Source: Phaeobacter sp. 11ANDIMAR09
GTDB lineage: Bacteria; Pseudomonadota; Alphaproteobacteria; Rhodobacterales; Rhodobacteraceae
Reading direction: 5' to 3'
Assembly (NCBI RefSeq): GCF_001294455.1
Contig: NZ_LIKT01000005.1
Span: forward strand, 62,001-126,000
DNA length: 64,000 bases
Position 1 is the first letter of the stretch, and every line of letters begins with the position of its first letter. Below the pieces are notes generated by a model. That model made no database searches. It worked only from the letters and a program-made list of their open reading frames with translations, and was not told where the DNA came from. The position numbers were made by a program, and so were the translations under genes. Shown here piece after piece: positions 1 to 8,087 of the stretch.

Positions 1-472
1 CGAAGCCAACGATGGTGACGGTAAAGAACACCAGGCCCGCCAGGATCGCGGTGACAGCGATATGCGAGGTGGTGGTGAAGGACATCGGGATCAGGCCGAG
101 GAAGTTTGCCATCAGGATGAACATGAACAGAGTCATGATGTAGGGGAAGAACTTGACGCCGTCTTTGCCGGCGACGTCTTCAACCATTTTGTAGATGAAA
201 CCGTAGGTCAGTTCTGCGATCGACTGGGCCCGGCTGGGCACGATGGCACGACGCGAGGAACCAACAACCATCAGCAGGAAGACGCAGACAACGGCCAGGG
301 CAAGCCAGAGGGTCACATTGGTGATTGCGAAGGTGCTCACTGCGCCGCCCGTCAGAGAGGCCACGTTGAACTGATCCATCGGGTGGATCGCCAGAGCCGC
401 GTGCTCAGGTGCAAAAATCAAGCCAGACACCACTACCAGTGCCAATGCTACGTAAAAGAACAGCTTGCCCAT
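1..472 (-). CDS. atpB: ATP synthase F0 subunit a, partial (3' end beyond left edge)
   Basis: Membrane subunit of the F0 proton channel; it lies beside the c-ring and forms the proton half-channels. About 157 codons are visible from an ATG at 472 preceded by an AGGAGAAG ribosome-binding site. The translation begins [15 protein letters not shown] and contains HPMDQF and the [13 protein letters not shown] helix, then [22 protein letters not shown], split here as [11 protein letters not shown] and [11 protein letters not shown], the characteristic second helix of subunit a. The conserved arginine helix lies beyond the edge. It sits 38 bases downstream of atpI on the same strand, the usual atpIBEF order. 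The N-terminus is hydrophobic and may be a membrane anchor. Family assignment is secure. Confidence 0.9.
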   Translation of the reverse strand, partial: MGKLFFYVALALVVVSGLIFAPEHAALAIHPMDQFNVASLTGGAVSTFAITNVTLWLALAVVCVFLLMVVGSSRRAIVPSRAQSIAELTYGFIYKMVEDVAGKDGVKFFPYIMTLFMFILMANFLGLIPMSFTTTSHIAVTAILAGLVFFTVTIVGF

Positions 473-510
473 CGTTCCGCTTCTCCTGTCGTCAGGTGTT
501 GATCACGCGA

Positions 511-855
511 TCAGTCCTGAGCCTTTGCATTTTCATCGGCCTGTTCGGCCAGTTTCTGTTCCTGGATCTCCTGCGCGGTGCGAAGCATCACCTTCACGCC
601 TGCGGCAAGTCCCAGCAGTATAAACAGCACCATAAAGATCGGCAGGGTGCCAAAGAGGCGGTCCAAGCCGTATCCGATGCCAAAGCCGATCCCAAGACCG
701 ACTACCAATTCTATCACCATCCGCCAGGCCTGATTGGCCAGAGAGTAGTGCTCATCCGCGCGCGGCTTGGGCTCCTGGGCCTTACGCGCCGCTGCCAGTT
801 TGGCCTCCAGCTGCGCCATGCGCTGCTTTTGGTCGTCATCTGTCACGGGCGCCAT
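511..855 (-). CDS. atpI: ATP synthase protein I (AtpI family)
   Basis: Small membrane protein (114 residues) thought to help assemble the F0 c-ring. The start [10 protein letters not shown] at 855 is preferred over an upstream in-frame start at 957 because a GTGAGG site precedes it and the extra 34 residues have no family character. It has a charged N-terminal coil (about 10-40), then two transmembrane helices (about 48-68 and 73-92); the segment [18 protein letters not shown] is read from the sequence with the Gly-rich helix typical of the family. It ends with an acidic, Ala-rich tail. It directly precedes atpB on the same strand. Confidence 0.82.
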   Translation of the reverse strand: MAPVTDDDQKQRMAQLEAKLAAARKAQEPKPRADEHYSLANQAWRMVIELVVGLGIGFGIGYGLDRLFGTLPIFMVLFILLGLAAGVKVMLRTAQEIQEQKLAEQADENAKAQD

Positions 856-1032
856 CCTCACGCGATTTCTATGAGAGGTGCTAAGGCGCTGGGGCTTCAG
901 AGTCAATTGTTCAAGCGTCGCAGGTGAAAATTCTTTAAGTATCTGAAAAATAATCAATTAAATCTCTCAATGGGAGTCCGTCACTTCGCCGCACAGGGTC
1001 TGGTGGCGGGTTGAGAGCCCCATTCCGCTTAT

Positions 1033-1048
1033 TCAACCATTCGGTTGA
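1033..1048. promoter_or_regulatory. palindrome upstream of the TauE/SafE gene (candidate operator)
   Basis: TCAACC-ATTC-GGTTGA, perfect 6-base arms in an AT-richer stretch about 125 bases before the exporter gene and 178 bases from the divergent atpI start. The ACC-N4-GGT core resembles sites bound by TetR or ArsR proteins. An ArsR-type gene lies downstream at 1965. Binding is inferred only. Confidence 0.35.
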
Positions 1049-1174
1049 TTTTGGATTCACCTGCACTCCGACGCCCCAAGCGCCCAAAATCCTGTGTCCA
1101 CTTGCCATTCCTCCGTGTCCGGCGGAAGGTGGCGATTGTGAGCAGGGAGCAGTCCGATCGAAATCCAGTTACTC

Positions 1175-1894
1175 TTGGCCTTGGCGGCGGGCGCAACGGC
1201 GGCTGGCTTTATCAATGGCTTTGCCGGCTTTGGCACCGCGCTTGTGGCCTCCGGCTTCTGGTTTCTCGTTTTGCCAGCCCATATCGTCCCGCCGCTCATC
1301 ATCATCTCGGCTTTGGTTGGACAGCTCATCGGGTTGCTGAAATTGTCGGTTGAGCTGAACTGGCGCAAAAGCAGCTACCTGCTGTCCGGGGGCATTCTTG
1401 GCGTTCCGTTTGGCGCGGCCATCCTGACCCTGATGGAGCCGACTTTGGTCAAAACCATCATTGGCGGCTTTCTGGTGGTCTACACCCTTTTGCAATTTGC
1501 AGGATGGCCACGGCCAGCCGCCTCTGCCTCTCCTGAAGGGATGGCTGATAGAGCCGTCGGGTTTGCCAGCGGAGTTTTGGGCGGGTTTGCCGGGCTTTCC
1601 GGTGTCTTGCCCCTGGTCTGGTTGCAGCTCAGAGGGTTTTCCGCGCGTCAACAGCGGGCACGGTATCAGCCCTTCAATCTTCTGGTTCTGGCCTTCGCCA
1701 GTGTCGCCATGCTTGTGATCGGTAAGCTGGACAGCGAGTTGATGATCTATGCAGCCATCTCGGCTCCATTTACAGTCATCGGGACACTTTTCGGTGTCAG
1801 GGCCTTCAGGGGCGTCAGTGACGCGCGTTTTCGCCAGGCCGTGTTGTTCCTGCTTTTGATATCTGGTGCGATCATTTTGGCCCAGGGCGTTTGA
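1175..1894 (+). CDS. TauE/SafE-family membrane transporter
   Basis: Integral membrane permease of about 240 residues in the TauE/SafE (DUF81) family, which exports sulfite, organosulfonates or related anions. The first helix holds the family signature GFINGFAGFGTALVAS, and a second half repeats it as GFASGVLGGFAGLSG near residue 130, matching the internal duplication of the family. About seven or eight hydrophobic helices can be seen. The start is unclear: no ATG or GTG lies in frame after a stop at 1139. TTG at 1175 is used here, but an AGGGAG site at 1144-1149 is correctly spaced for an ATC codon at 1157, which would add SPIEIQ-like residues. The ArsR gene follows at 1965. Substrate unknown. 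Confidence 0.75.
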   Translation: MALAAGATAAGFINGFAGFGTALVASGFWFLVLPAHIVPPLIIISALVGQLIGLLKLSVELNWRKSSYLLSGGILGVPFGAAILTLMEPTLVKTIIGGFLVVYTLLQFAGWPRPAASASPEGMADRAVGFASGVLGGFAGLSGVLPLVWLQLRGFSARQQRARYQPFNLLVLAFASVAMLVIGKLDSELMIYAAISAPFTVIGTLFGVRAFRGVSDARFRQAVLFLLLISGAIILAQGV

Positions 1895-1964
1895 CCTCCG
1901 GCGCAGGCCCCCTCGCCTTGCTCCCTGCTTTTCTTTATCGCCGCAGCCGCATACTGTGCGCCAC

Positions 1965-2318
1965 ATGTCCAGCGAACTTGATACCGTCTTTGCCGCTCTG
2001 GCCGATCCGACTCGTCGGTCGATCCTCACCATGTTGTTGGAAGACGACATGGCGGTGACCGATGTGGCGGAACCCTTTGAGATGTCTCTGGCAGCGATCT
2101 CCAAACATCTGGCCATCCTGACCCGCGCCGGGCTGATCGCCCAGGAGAAGCGCGGCCGGGTGAAGTGGTGCAAGCTGCAGCCCGATGCCATGCGCGCCGC
2201 ATCGGTCTGGATGCAGGGCTTTGGCCAGTTCGAGCCGGTGAACCTGGACGCCTTTGAGCGTTTCCTGGAAAGCGAGTTAAAAGACACCCCAGCAGCGAGC
2301 CTCCCCAGCGAGATCTAA
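1965..2318 (+). CDS. ArsR-family winged-helix transcriptional regulator
   Basis: A 117-residue repressor-type protein starting MSSELDTVFAALADPTRR. It has the ArsR fold: ALADPTRRSIL at the first helix, recognition helix around SLAAISKHLAILTRAGLI (about 40-57), and a wing EKRGRVKWCKL. It lacks an obvious ELCVCDL metal motif, so it belongs to the metal-independent SdpR/BigR-like group rather than an arsenic sensor. Its ATG lies 70 bases after the transporter stop on the same strand, suggesting co-transcription or regulation of that transporter. The upstream in-frame extension to 1866 overlaps the transporter and is rejected. Confidence 0.85.
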   Translation: MSSELDTVFAALADPTRRSILTMLLEDDMAVTDVAEPFEMSLAAISKHLAILTRAGLIAQEKRGRVKWCKLQPDAMRAASVWMQGFGQFEPVNLDAFERFLESELKDTPAASLPSEI

Positions 2319-2328
2319 CGCCTCGCGA

Positions 2329-3234
2329 TCAGGCTTTGGCAGCACGCGGGGGTCTGGCTGCATCTTCGAGCAATAGGACCAGGGCAACCACGGTCAGCCC
2401 AATCCCCACCAGTATCCACCCTGTCGGGGCTGGGTTGCCCAGCGCCATCTGCCAGACGATCACCCAGCTGGGTGTCAGATAGGTATAGGCCATGACCTTG
2501 GCCGCAGGCAGGTGCAGCGTGGCAAACTGCAGCAGAACAAAGGTCATCGCACTGGCAAAGATGGCGACGTAAAACAGGCCAATCCAAACCAGCACGGGCA
2601 AATTGCCCCAGTCAGTGGCCCAGATATCGCCCCAACCAACGACCAGCAACACCAGCGCTCCGGCAATCAGCGTGCCAAAGGTAAAGGCAATTGCAGGCTC
2701 GCCCCGGTTCAACCGACGCACCACGGGCGTATAGATTGCATGGGCAATGCAGCCGACAAAATAGATCAACTCTCCCTGGCCGATGTCAAAGGCCCGCAGC
2801 GCAGCCAGATCGGCGCGAAAAATCACCCAAAGCGCCCCGGCGGCCCCGATACCCAGGGCAAGCGCCATGCGCGACGTCGTGATTTGGCGCAGCAACAGAT
2901 AGCCAAAGACACCGCTAAGCACCGGCGTCAGGGTGAAAACAGCTGAAGCACTGACCGGATCTGCCGTCTGCAACCCGTAAAACATCAGCACAAAGTAGCT
3001 GGCAAAGAGCGCGCCCATCACAAGGTAACGCCAGGGCGCCGCATAGTGGCTGCGTTTGAGCTTGCCACTCATAGCCGCCACAAGACCAATAACCACGGCA
3101 GCGATGACAAAGCGTGCCGCATTCAGAGCCATGGGCGCGATATCATTTGCGATCAAGACCCCCAGCGAGAACGACCCAGCAACCAGCATCGAAAACAAAA
3201 GCATGGCACCATGGGCGCGCAACGTCAGGCTCAA
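2329..3234 (-). CDS. EamA/DMT-family transporter
   Basis: Ten-helix drug/metabolite exporter of about 301 residues with two EamA halves (the first ends near VIFRADLAALRAF; the second starts at IYFVGCIAHAIYTPVVR). Such proteins export amino acids or metabolites; the substrate cannot be read from sequence. The first in-frame start is GTG at 3243, but TTG at 3234 is used because an AAGGAG site from the end of the LysR gene is spaced 8 bases from it and TTGA overlaps the LysR stop. The overlap indicates a two-gene operon lysR-eamA. It converges on the ArsR gene with a 10-base gap. Confidence 0.82.
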   Translation of the reverse strand: MSLTLRAHGAMLLFSMLVAGSFSLGVLIANDIAPMALNAARFVIAAVVIGLVAAMSGKLKRSHYAAPWRYLVMGALFASYFVLMFYGLQTADPVSASAVFTLTPVLSGVFGYLLLRQITTSRMALALGIGAAGALWVIFRADLAALRAFDIGQGELIYFVGCIAHAIYTPVVRRLNRGEPAIAFTFGTLIAGALVLLVVGWGDIWATDWGNLPVLVWIGLFYVAIFASAMTFVLLQFATLHLPAAKVMAYTYLTPSWVIVWQMALGNPAPTGWILVGIGLTVVALVLLLEDAARPPRAAKA

Positions 3235-4109
3235 GCGCCCCACTCCTTGGAGCGTTCTTTCAAGAACGACAGGAAGCTCTGCACCTTATTGGTTCGGTGC
3301 AGATCCACATGCGTCACCAGCCACAGGCTGCCTTCCCATTCCGCCTGAGGATCCATCATTTTGACCAACCCTGAGCGGCGGGAGGCCTCCCACATTGACA
3401 TAAAGCCAATCCCGGCCCCTGCCATAATGGCCTCTTGCATCGCGACACCATCGGAACAGCGAAAGATGATGGTCTCTTGGGTGGTGTGTTCGCGCAACCA
3501 CTTGTTAAAGGGGGCGCGACTTTCGGCATTGTCGGCGCCGACAAACTGGTGGTTCTTCAAATCATCCACTCCCTTCAGCATGCCGTGCTGGTCAACATAG
3601 CTTTGGGCCGCGAACAGTCCGATTTTCTGTTTCAGGAACGGCTGCACCACATTGTCGGGCTGATCCGGTGCATTGCCCGCCCGCAGGGCCACATGAGCCT
3701 CGCCATACTCCAGGCGGAACAGGCGCTCGCCCGTGAGATAGCGAATGACCAGACCGGGGTGCATCTGCTGAAACTCAGTCAACACCGGAACCAGAAGATG
3801 CGACATTGACGACAGCGAGGTCACCACCAATTCGCCCGAGACTTCATCGCCTTGGCCTTTCAAGCGGCCAACCAACTGACTGAATTGGTCATCCGTTGCC
3901 TGCGCCACTCGCAGCAGATCCTGGCCCGATTCCGTTGGCGTATAGCCACGGGCGTGACGCTGAAACAGCTTGACCCCCAGACGTGCCTCGATGGCATCAA
4001 TGTGACGGATCACCGTAGCATGGTGCACGCCCAGCACTTCGGCGGCGCCGCTGACTGTGCCCATACGCGCCACCTGATAGGCCGTGCGGACTTCATCCCA
4101 ATTTTCCAT
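3231..4109 (-). CDS. LysR-family transcriptional regulator
   Basis: A 292-residue LysR regulator starting MENWDEVRTAYQVARMG. The N-terminal winged helix shows GAAEVLGVHHATVIRHIDAIE (read in two pieces, GAAEVLGVHHATV and IRHIDAIEARLG) and KLFQRHARGYTPTESG, followed by the effector-binding domain from about residue 90. It is transcribed away from azoR across a 150-base gap and overlaps the EamA gene downstream. Either the divergent azoR or the overlapping exporter is the likely target. The start at 4109 is chosen because the extra 19 upstream residues are not family-like. Confidence 0.87.
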   Translation of the reverse strand: MENWDEVRTAYQVARMGTVSGAAEVLGVHHATVIRHIDAIEARLGVKLFQRHARGYTPTESGQDLLRVAQATDDQFSQLVGRLKGQGDEVSGELVVTSLSSMSHLLVPVLTEFQQMHPGLVIRYLTGERLFRLEYGEAHVALRAGNAPDQPDNVVQPFLKQKIGLFAAQSYVDQHGMLKGVDDLKNHQFVGADNAESRAPFNKWLREHTTQETIIFRCSDGVAMQEAIMAGAGIGFMSMWEASRRSGLVKMMDPQAEWEGSLWLVTHVDLHRTNKVQSFLSFLKERSKEWGA

Positions 4110-4217
4110 GGCAATGCCCTCGCTCGAAATTCGCTTGATAAATCTCTGTATTTCCACCCTGCGCAATTTTGCACAAAACCTGTGCCGCGACAGGTATTGA
4201 GTTCATTTTTGCTATAA

Positions 4218-4250
4218 CCCATTTGTGAAGCAGACGAAACACCAAATGGG
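4218..4250. promoter_or_regulatory. inverted repeat just ahead of azoR
   Basis: CCCATTTG (4218-4225) and CAAATGGG (4243-4250) are perfect 8-base arms separated by 17 bases. The repeat overlaps the end of a TATAAC -10-like hexamer (4213-4218) and ends 9 bases before the azoR ATG. It could be a regulator site, or an RNA hairpin that hides the GGGAAA ribosome-binding region. Confidence 0.45.
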
Positions 4251-4259
4251 AAACAGATC

Positions 4260-4841
4260 ATGACCTCCACCGTTCTGCATATCGATTCCTCCGCCCGCTC
4301 CGAAAACTCGGTCACCCGTTCTCTGAGCGCCGAAATCACCGCGCGCCTCTCCCCGGAACATGTGATCCGCCGCGATCTCGCCGCGCCGCTGCCGCTGCTG
4401 GATGAGGCCTGGGTAGGCGCCAATTTCACACCTGCCGATCAGCGCAGTGACGCACAGAAAGCGCTTCTTGCCCAGTCTGACGCACTGATTGCAGAGCTGA
4501 AACAGGCCGACACTATTGTCATTGGCACACCCATCTACAATTTTTCGGTGCCTTCTACCCTAAAGGCCTGGATTGATTTGGTGGCCCGCGTTGGCGTCAC
4601 TTTCCGCTACACCGAAACCGGCCCCATCGGCCTGCTGGAAGGCAAGCGCGCCATCATCGCGGTGGCTTCGGGTGGCACCCAGGCCGGATCCGACATCGAT
4701 TTTGCCACCACCTATCTGCGCCACGTGCTGGGCTTTATCGGCATCACCGACGTAGCACTGGTTGCCGCAGATCAGCTGTCCATGGATGCCGAAGGTTCCA
4801 TGGCGCGGGCCAAATCCGCCATTGAAGGCCTGGCCGCCTAG
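4260..4841 (+). CDS. azoR: FMN-dependent NADH-azoreductase
   Basis: Cytosolic flavodoxin-fold NAD(P)H:quinone/azo reductase, 193 residues, the normal family size. The phosphate-binding loop DSSARSENSVTR (9-20) and the FMN-contacting motif GTPIYNFSVPSTLKAWID (about 88-105) are diagnostic; GGTQAG follows at about 139. It reduces quinones and azo dyes with NADH through bound FMN and is often part of the electrophile or quinone stress response. The divergent LysR gene is its likely regulator. A GC-rich terminator lies 32 bases after the stop. Confidence 0.93.
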   Translation: MTSTVLHIDSSARSENSVTRSLSAEITARLSPEHVIRRDLAAPLPLLDEAWVGANFTPADQRSDAQKALLAQSDALIAELKQADTIVIGTPIYNFSVPSTLKAWIDLVARVGVTFRYTETGPIGLLEGKRAIIAVASGGTQAGSDIDFATTYLRHVLGFIGITDVALVAADQLSMDAEGSMARAKSAIEGLAA

Positions 4842-4872
4842 CTGAACCCAAATACCAGCCCCGCCAGACCAG

Positions 4873-4899
4873 ACACCGCCCTTCCCGGGGCGGTGTTTC
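4873..4899 (+). terminator. rho-independent terminator after azoR
   Basis: ACACCGCCC (4873-4881) pairs perfectly with GGGCGGTGT (4888-4896) around a 6-base loop, ending in a short T run. The stem ACACCGCCC/GGGCGGTGT on the opposite strand also faces the end of the deacylase gene, so it may act in both directions. Confidence 0.65.
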
Positions 4900-5002
4900 G
4901 CATTGGCTCTCAGCCTCAGCCCCGCAAACCAGCCCCTCCTGGTCAAAGGCGAAAGGGAGCTGCTTGGGCTGAAGGGCGCACTGAGACCATGCACAGGCCC
5001 GG

Positions 5003-5530
5003 TCAGACCCAGCGGATCTCGCAGCCGATACGCTCCATAAAGGTCAGAAAGTCATCCCGCGCCATCACCACCGTACGGTCATTGACCAGCGGATGCATAT
5101 TGATTGCATCCACCTCCTTGGCCGCAGCATCCATGTAAAAGATCACCCCGGCCTTCACCCCATTTACCATAGCGAGCGGGCTAACGGCACCGGGCTTGAT
5201 ACCGAGGTTCTGCATCAGGCGATCCGCAGAGCCAAAGCTCAAACCCGCCGCGTCGATCTCTTTGCCCAGCGCCTTGAGATCCACCGCGCGATCCTGCTCT
5301 ACCGAGATCAGATAGTTGCGTTTCTTGCGGTCACGCAGATAGAGATTCTTGATCTTCAGGTTGGTGACCCCCGGCTGCTCCATCTCCGCTTCGACCTGCT
5401 TGGCCTCCTCGACAGTGCGCAGCGGCACATGGGCGTGCAGCTGATAGGCAATGCCCCAGCCGTCCAGCTGCGCCAATAGCGCATCCGGGCTGAGGGGCAG
5501 TACATCCGTGGCGGCTGTGGCAGCTTCCAT
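5003..5530 (-). CDS. YbaK/ProX-type aminoacyl-tRNA deacylase
   Basis: A 175-residue freestanding editing-domain protein that removes a wrong amino acid from tRNA (ProXp-ala removes Ala from tRNA-Pro; the same fold is the INS domain of bacterial ProRS). Family features are the early DGWGIAYQLHAHVPLRTVEEA, KIKNLYLRDRKKRNYLISV, GSADRLMQNLGIKPGAVSPLA (read in parts) and the late HPLVNDRTVVM. Most alphaproteobacterial ProRS enzymes lack the INS domain, which fits a trans-editing role. The start at 5530 has a GGAG site; a start at 5554 is also possible. It lies downstream of the EF-G-like gene on the same strand. Confidence 0.85.
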   Translation of the reverse strand: MEAATAATDVLPLSPDALLAQLDGWGIAYQLHAHVPLRTVEEAKQVEAEMEQPGVTNLKIKNLYLRDRKKRNYLISVEQDRAVDLKALGKEIDAAGLSFGSADRLMQNLGIKPGAVSPLAMVNGVKAGVIFYMDAAAKEVDAINMHPLVNDRTVVMARDDFLTFMERIGCEIRWV

Positions 5531-5595
5531 CTGAGATCTCCGAGCAGGGGGCATTTCAATCCAGCTAATTCACGCAGAAAAACACAAAGGCGCAA

Positions 5596-5610
5596 GGGGC
5601 GAAGCGCCCC
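5596..5610 (-). terminator. GC hairpin after the EF-G-like gene
   Basis: GGGGCG-AAG-CGCCCC, a perfect 6-base stem 40 bases past the EF-G-like stop. Read on the minus strand it becomes GGGGCGCTTCGCCCC followed by a T-rich tail about 12 bases on. It resembles the palindromes at 22053 and 23438. Weak terminator or intercistronic stem. Confidence 0.45.
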
Positions 5611-5649
5611 CTGACTCTGGCTATGCGGCAAATTTTCCGCCCCGAGGTC

Positions 5650-7560
5650 TCAGGCCAGTTCAAAATCGCCGCGCCGCGCCTCCTCGTAGTGGTCAAAGCC
5701 GGTCTCAAACCAACCGGTCCCGCGCGTCGCGCTGGCCAGACTGTGGCACAGCTCATCCTGGGCGGCCAGCGGCAGCAGGGTCTCAAAGACATCCCAACCG
5801 GCCGCGCCTTCATCCGCTGAAAACCCGAGGATCTGCCCCTTCATTCCGCTCACCACCGGCACCAAGCCCCCCGTAAAGACAGAGGGCACATGGATCGACA
5901 CCTTCATGATCGGCTGCAAAAGGACCAGCCCCGCCTGATCCAGCGCCTCGCGTACGGCGTGTTTGCCAGCGGTCCGGAAAGCAAAGTCCGAGCTATCCAC
6001 CGAATGGTGTTTGCCATCCTTGAGCAGGATCGCCACATCCACCACAGGATGCCCATTGCGCCCCTCACTCAAGGCGTCGCGGGCCCCGGCCTCAACCGAG
6101 GGAATATTGTTCTTGGGCACCGCGCCGCCCTTGACCGTATCGGTGAACTGAATACCGCCGCCGCGGGGCAGAGGACTGATTTCCACTACCACATCGGCAA
6201 ATTGCCCGGCGCCGCCCGACTGTTTGCGGTGGCGGTGATGTATCTGCACCGTCTTGGTGATGGTCTCGCACAGGGCCGGGGGCACCATCTCGCCCACCGC
6301 TTCGACACCAAACTCGTTCTCCAGTGTCGCCAGGATTCGGCGCAAATGCAGCGGTCCCTGCAGATGCAACAAGGCATGCCCTGAGATCGCATCCTGTTCG
6401 ATCCTGACCGCCGGGTCGATTTCGACCAAGCGCTCCAGCGCCGCCGAAAGCCGGGTTTCATCCCGTTCATGCACCGGCATCACCAGACGCCGATAGGTCG
6501 AGGGACGGGGGCGGGCCCAACTGGGCAACGCGGTGCTGCCCTCCGCCGAATAGCAATACCCAAGGTTGAGATGATCCGATTTCACCGCCTGACCGACATC
6601 GCCCGCCGAGATGACACCATTGCCTGCGCCAGGGACAACGACCGCCAGGGACCCAAGACTGCTGCCCGCAACCGGTTTGCCATTGCCCAACCCGCCATCC
6701 AGCGCCCGCACCAGAACTGTCTTGCCCAGATGTTTGACCTGATCCGCCATGCAACCTACGGCCACCACGTCTCCCAGCTCCGCCAGCCGCGCACGCGTGA
6801 CGTCAACCTGTGGCACCTCGTGACGCAGGCTTTTCATCAGTCGCAGGATGCCGTTGCTATGTTCCGCCGCACCCAGCAAGGCCGGGAACAGATCGTTGTG
6901 TTGCAGCACCCGGGTCGCAATTTCATAGGCCTCTTCCGCCAGAATCGTCTGATCCTCGATCAGCTCTTCCAACAGGTGGTCATCAAAATCCGCCAGGGCT
7001 TCGAGCATCTCAACCCGCGCCTTCTGCTCGCGCTCCTGCATCTCCACTGGCAGCTCAATGAGCGCCGAGGGCTGGCCTTCGATGTATTTCCAGGCCCGTT
7101 CCGAGATCAGATCAACAGCCCCGACAACCTGTCCTGCCTCGCGGATCGGCACCTGACGCAGGACGATATTGTGGTTTGAATAGGTTTGCAGAGCGGCAAT
7201 GATATCGGCGACCCGCCCATTGGCCTGATCTATCCGGTTCACAAACAAAAAGGCCGGGATACCCGCCTCTTCGATCTGGCGCAGATAGGGCGCGGCCAGC
7301 ACCGCGGCCTCTGGATCGGCAGGCACACAGAGCACCGCCGCATCGCTGGCTGCCAGTGCCGGTCCCGCCTGGGCCAGATTTTCCGCCCCCCCGGCAAGAT
7401 CAATCGCGGCCCAGTTCTCTCCCATAAAAGAAAACGGCTGCATCGCTGCAACCGCTGCCGTTTCTTGCCGTTTTCCCATGACCCCATCGAGGCCAGCCAA
7501 CGCCCTAGCCAGGGTCGTCTTTCCGGACTGCGACGGTCCCAAAATTGTAAATACGCGCAT
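5650..7560 (-). CDS. elongation factor G-like protein with degenerate G domain
   Basis: A 636-residue paralogue of EF-G. The P-loop GPSQSGKT is at 8-15 and NRID near 109-112 serves as the guanine-specificity motif. Domains III-V are well kept (for example ITKTVQIHHRHRKQSGGAGQF and PIMKVSIHVPSVFTGGLV, read in parts). The region between P-loop and the DxxG motif is only about 40 residues, so switch I (RGITI-type) is missing, and the catalytic DTPGH is replaced by DLAGG at 54-58, losing the histidine. GTP hydrolysis is probably impaired. A GGAGGAACAGGAGAA leader precedes the ATG at 7560. Function unknown; a ribosome-associated role is inferred. The main fusA must lie elsewhere. Confidence 0.85.
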   Translation of the reverse strand: MRVFTILGPSQSGKTTLARALAGLDGVMGKRQETAAVAAMQPFSFMGENWAAIDLAGGAENLAQAGPALAASDAAVLCVPADPEAAVLAAPYLRQIEEAGIPAFLFVNRIDQANGRVADIIAALQTYSNHNIVLRQVPIREAGQVVGAVDLISERAWKYIEGQPSALIELPVEMQEREQKARVEMLEALADFDDHLLEELIEDQTILAEEAYEIATRVLQHNDLFPALLGAAEHSNGILRLMKSLRHEVPQVDVTRARLAELGDVVAVGCMADQVKHLGKTVLVRALDGGLGNGKPVAGSSLGSLAVVVPGAGNGVISAGDVGQAVKSDHLNLGYCYSAEGSTALPSWARPRPSTYRRLVMPVHERDETRLSAALERLVEIDPAVRIEQDAISGHALLHLQGPLHLRRILATLENEFGVEAVGEMVPPALCETITKTVQIHHRHRKQSGGAGQFADVVVEISPLPRGGGIQFTDTVKGGAVPKNNIPSVEAGARDALSEGRNGHPVVDVAILLKDGKHHSVDSSDFAFRTAGKHAVREALDQAGLVLLQPIMKVSIHVPSVFTGGLVPVVSGMKGQILGFSADEGAAGWDVFETLLPLAAQDELCHSLASATRGTGWFETGFDHYEEARRGDFELA

Positions 7561-7600
7561 TTCTCCTGTTCCTCCCTCAGCGAAATGGCTGCTCGGGAAA

Positions 7601-7827
7601 GGCATGGCACGATCAAAGTGCCACCTGAATGCCTGAGATACGCCCTGCCTCGAATGGCGCAGATTGTGCTGACGACTGCCGGTCAGGTCCGCAATAGCTG
7701 CGGGGACTCACCCCGCAGGGGATAACCAGTCATCTAGCTGATCATCGCTATGCCGGGCGCAGCCTGTCAAGCCAGGCCACCTGCCCCGCCCATCAAAGGC
7801 CCCAAAAACCCGTCAGAATGCGGGGCA
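7601..7827. other. intergenic inverted repeats, first block
   Basis: Between divergent EF-G-like and ffh genes. Nested arms GGCAT/ATGCC and GGCAC/GTGCC at 7601-7633; CTGCGGGG-ACTCA-CCCCGCAG at 7698-7718, a perfect 8-base stem; TGCCCCGC (7782-7789) with GCGGGGCA (7820-7827). No coding potential is convincing and no T run follows the stems. Confidence 0.5.
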
Positions 7828-7861
7828 ATGGCTCAGCCGCGCCATATGGCGTTGACTCAAG

Positions 7862-8039
7862 AAGCCAATCGGCGTAACGACAGGCCGATATCCGGAAGCA
7901 TCTTCGAGTCTTCCGGTCCCTGACCTGTCGGGGATCGCCCTCCACCAGCGTGTTACGCCCGTGGGGGCAAAGCCGTTTGGCTTGCCCCCACGACTGACAT
8001 CTGGACTGAGCGGGCAATTGTGCATGGGCAGCCCGCTCA
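7862..8039 (+). promoter_or_regulatory. structured ffh upstream region (candidate RNA leader or small RNA)
   Basis: Three perfect 7-base helices stack: 7871-7877 with 7953-7959, 7878-7884 with 7924-7930, and 7892-7898 with 7910-7916. They are followed by a hairpin at 7961-7991 (GTGGGGGCAA arm) and a 9-base hairpin TGAGCGGGC/GCCCGCTCA at 8007-8039. Bases 7862-7873 can also pair 11 of 12 with 7972-7983, in competition with the first helix and the second hairpin, as in an attenuator. The region ends 48 bases before the ffh ATG. Neither the SRP RNA core sequence nor any riboswitch that I know is present. Transcription and strand are unproven. Confidence 0.4.
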
Positions 8040-8087
8040 CTACATTGGGGCTGTCTGATTTTGGAACCGGCGAAGGAGGCCGTAAGC

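Noticed and set aside
1169-2287. 372-residue minus-strand frame
   Set aside because: Antisense to the TauE/SafE and ArsR genes; no domain and low-complexity charged content.
7671-7720. Possible 4.5S/SRP RNA near GGTCAGGTCCG
   Set aside because: Only the first bases match; the GGAAGGAAGCAG core of bacterial SRP RNA is absent on both strands.
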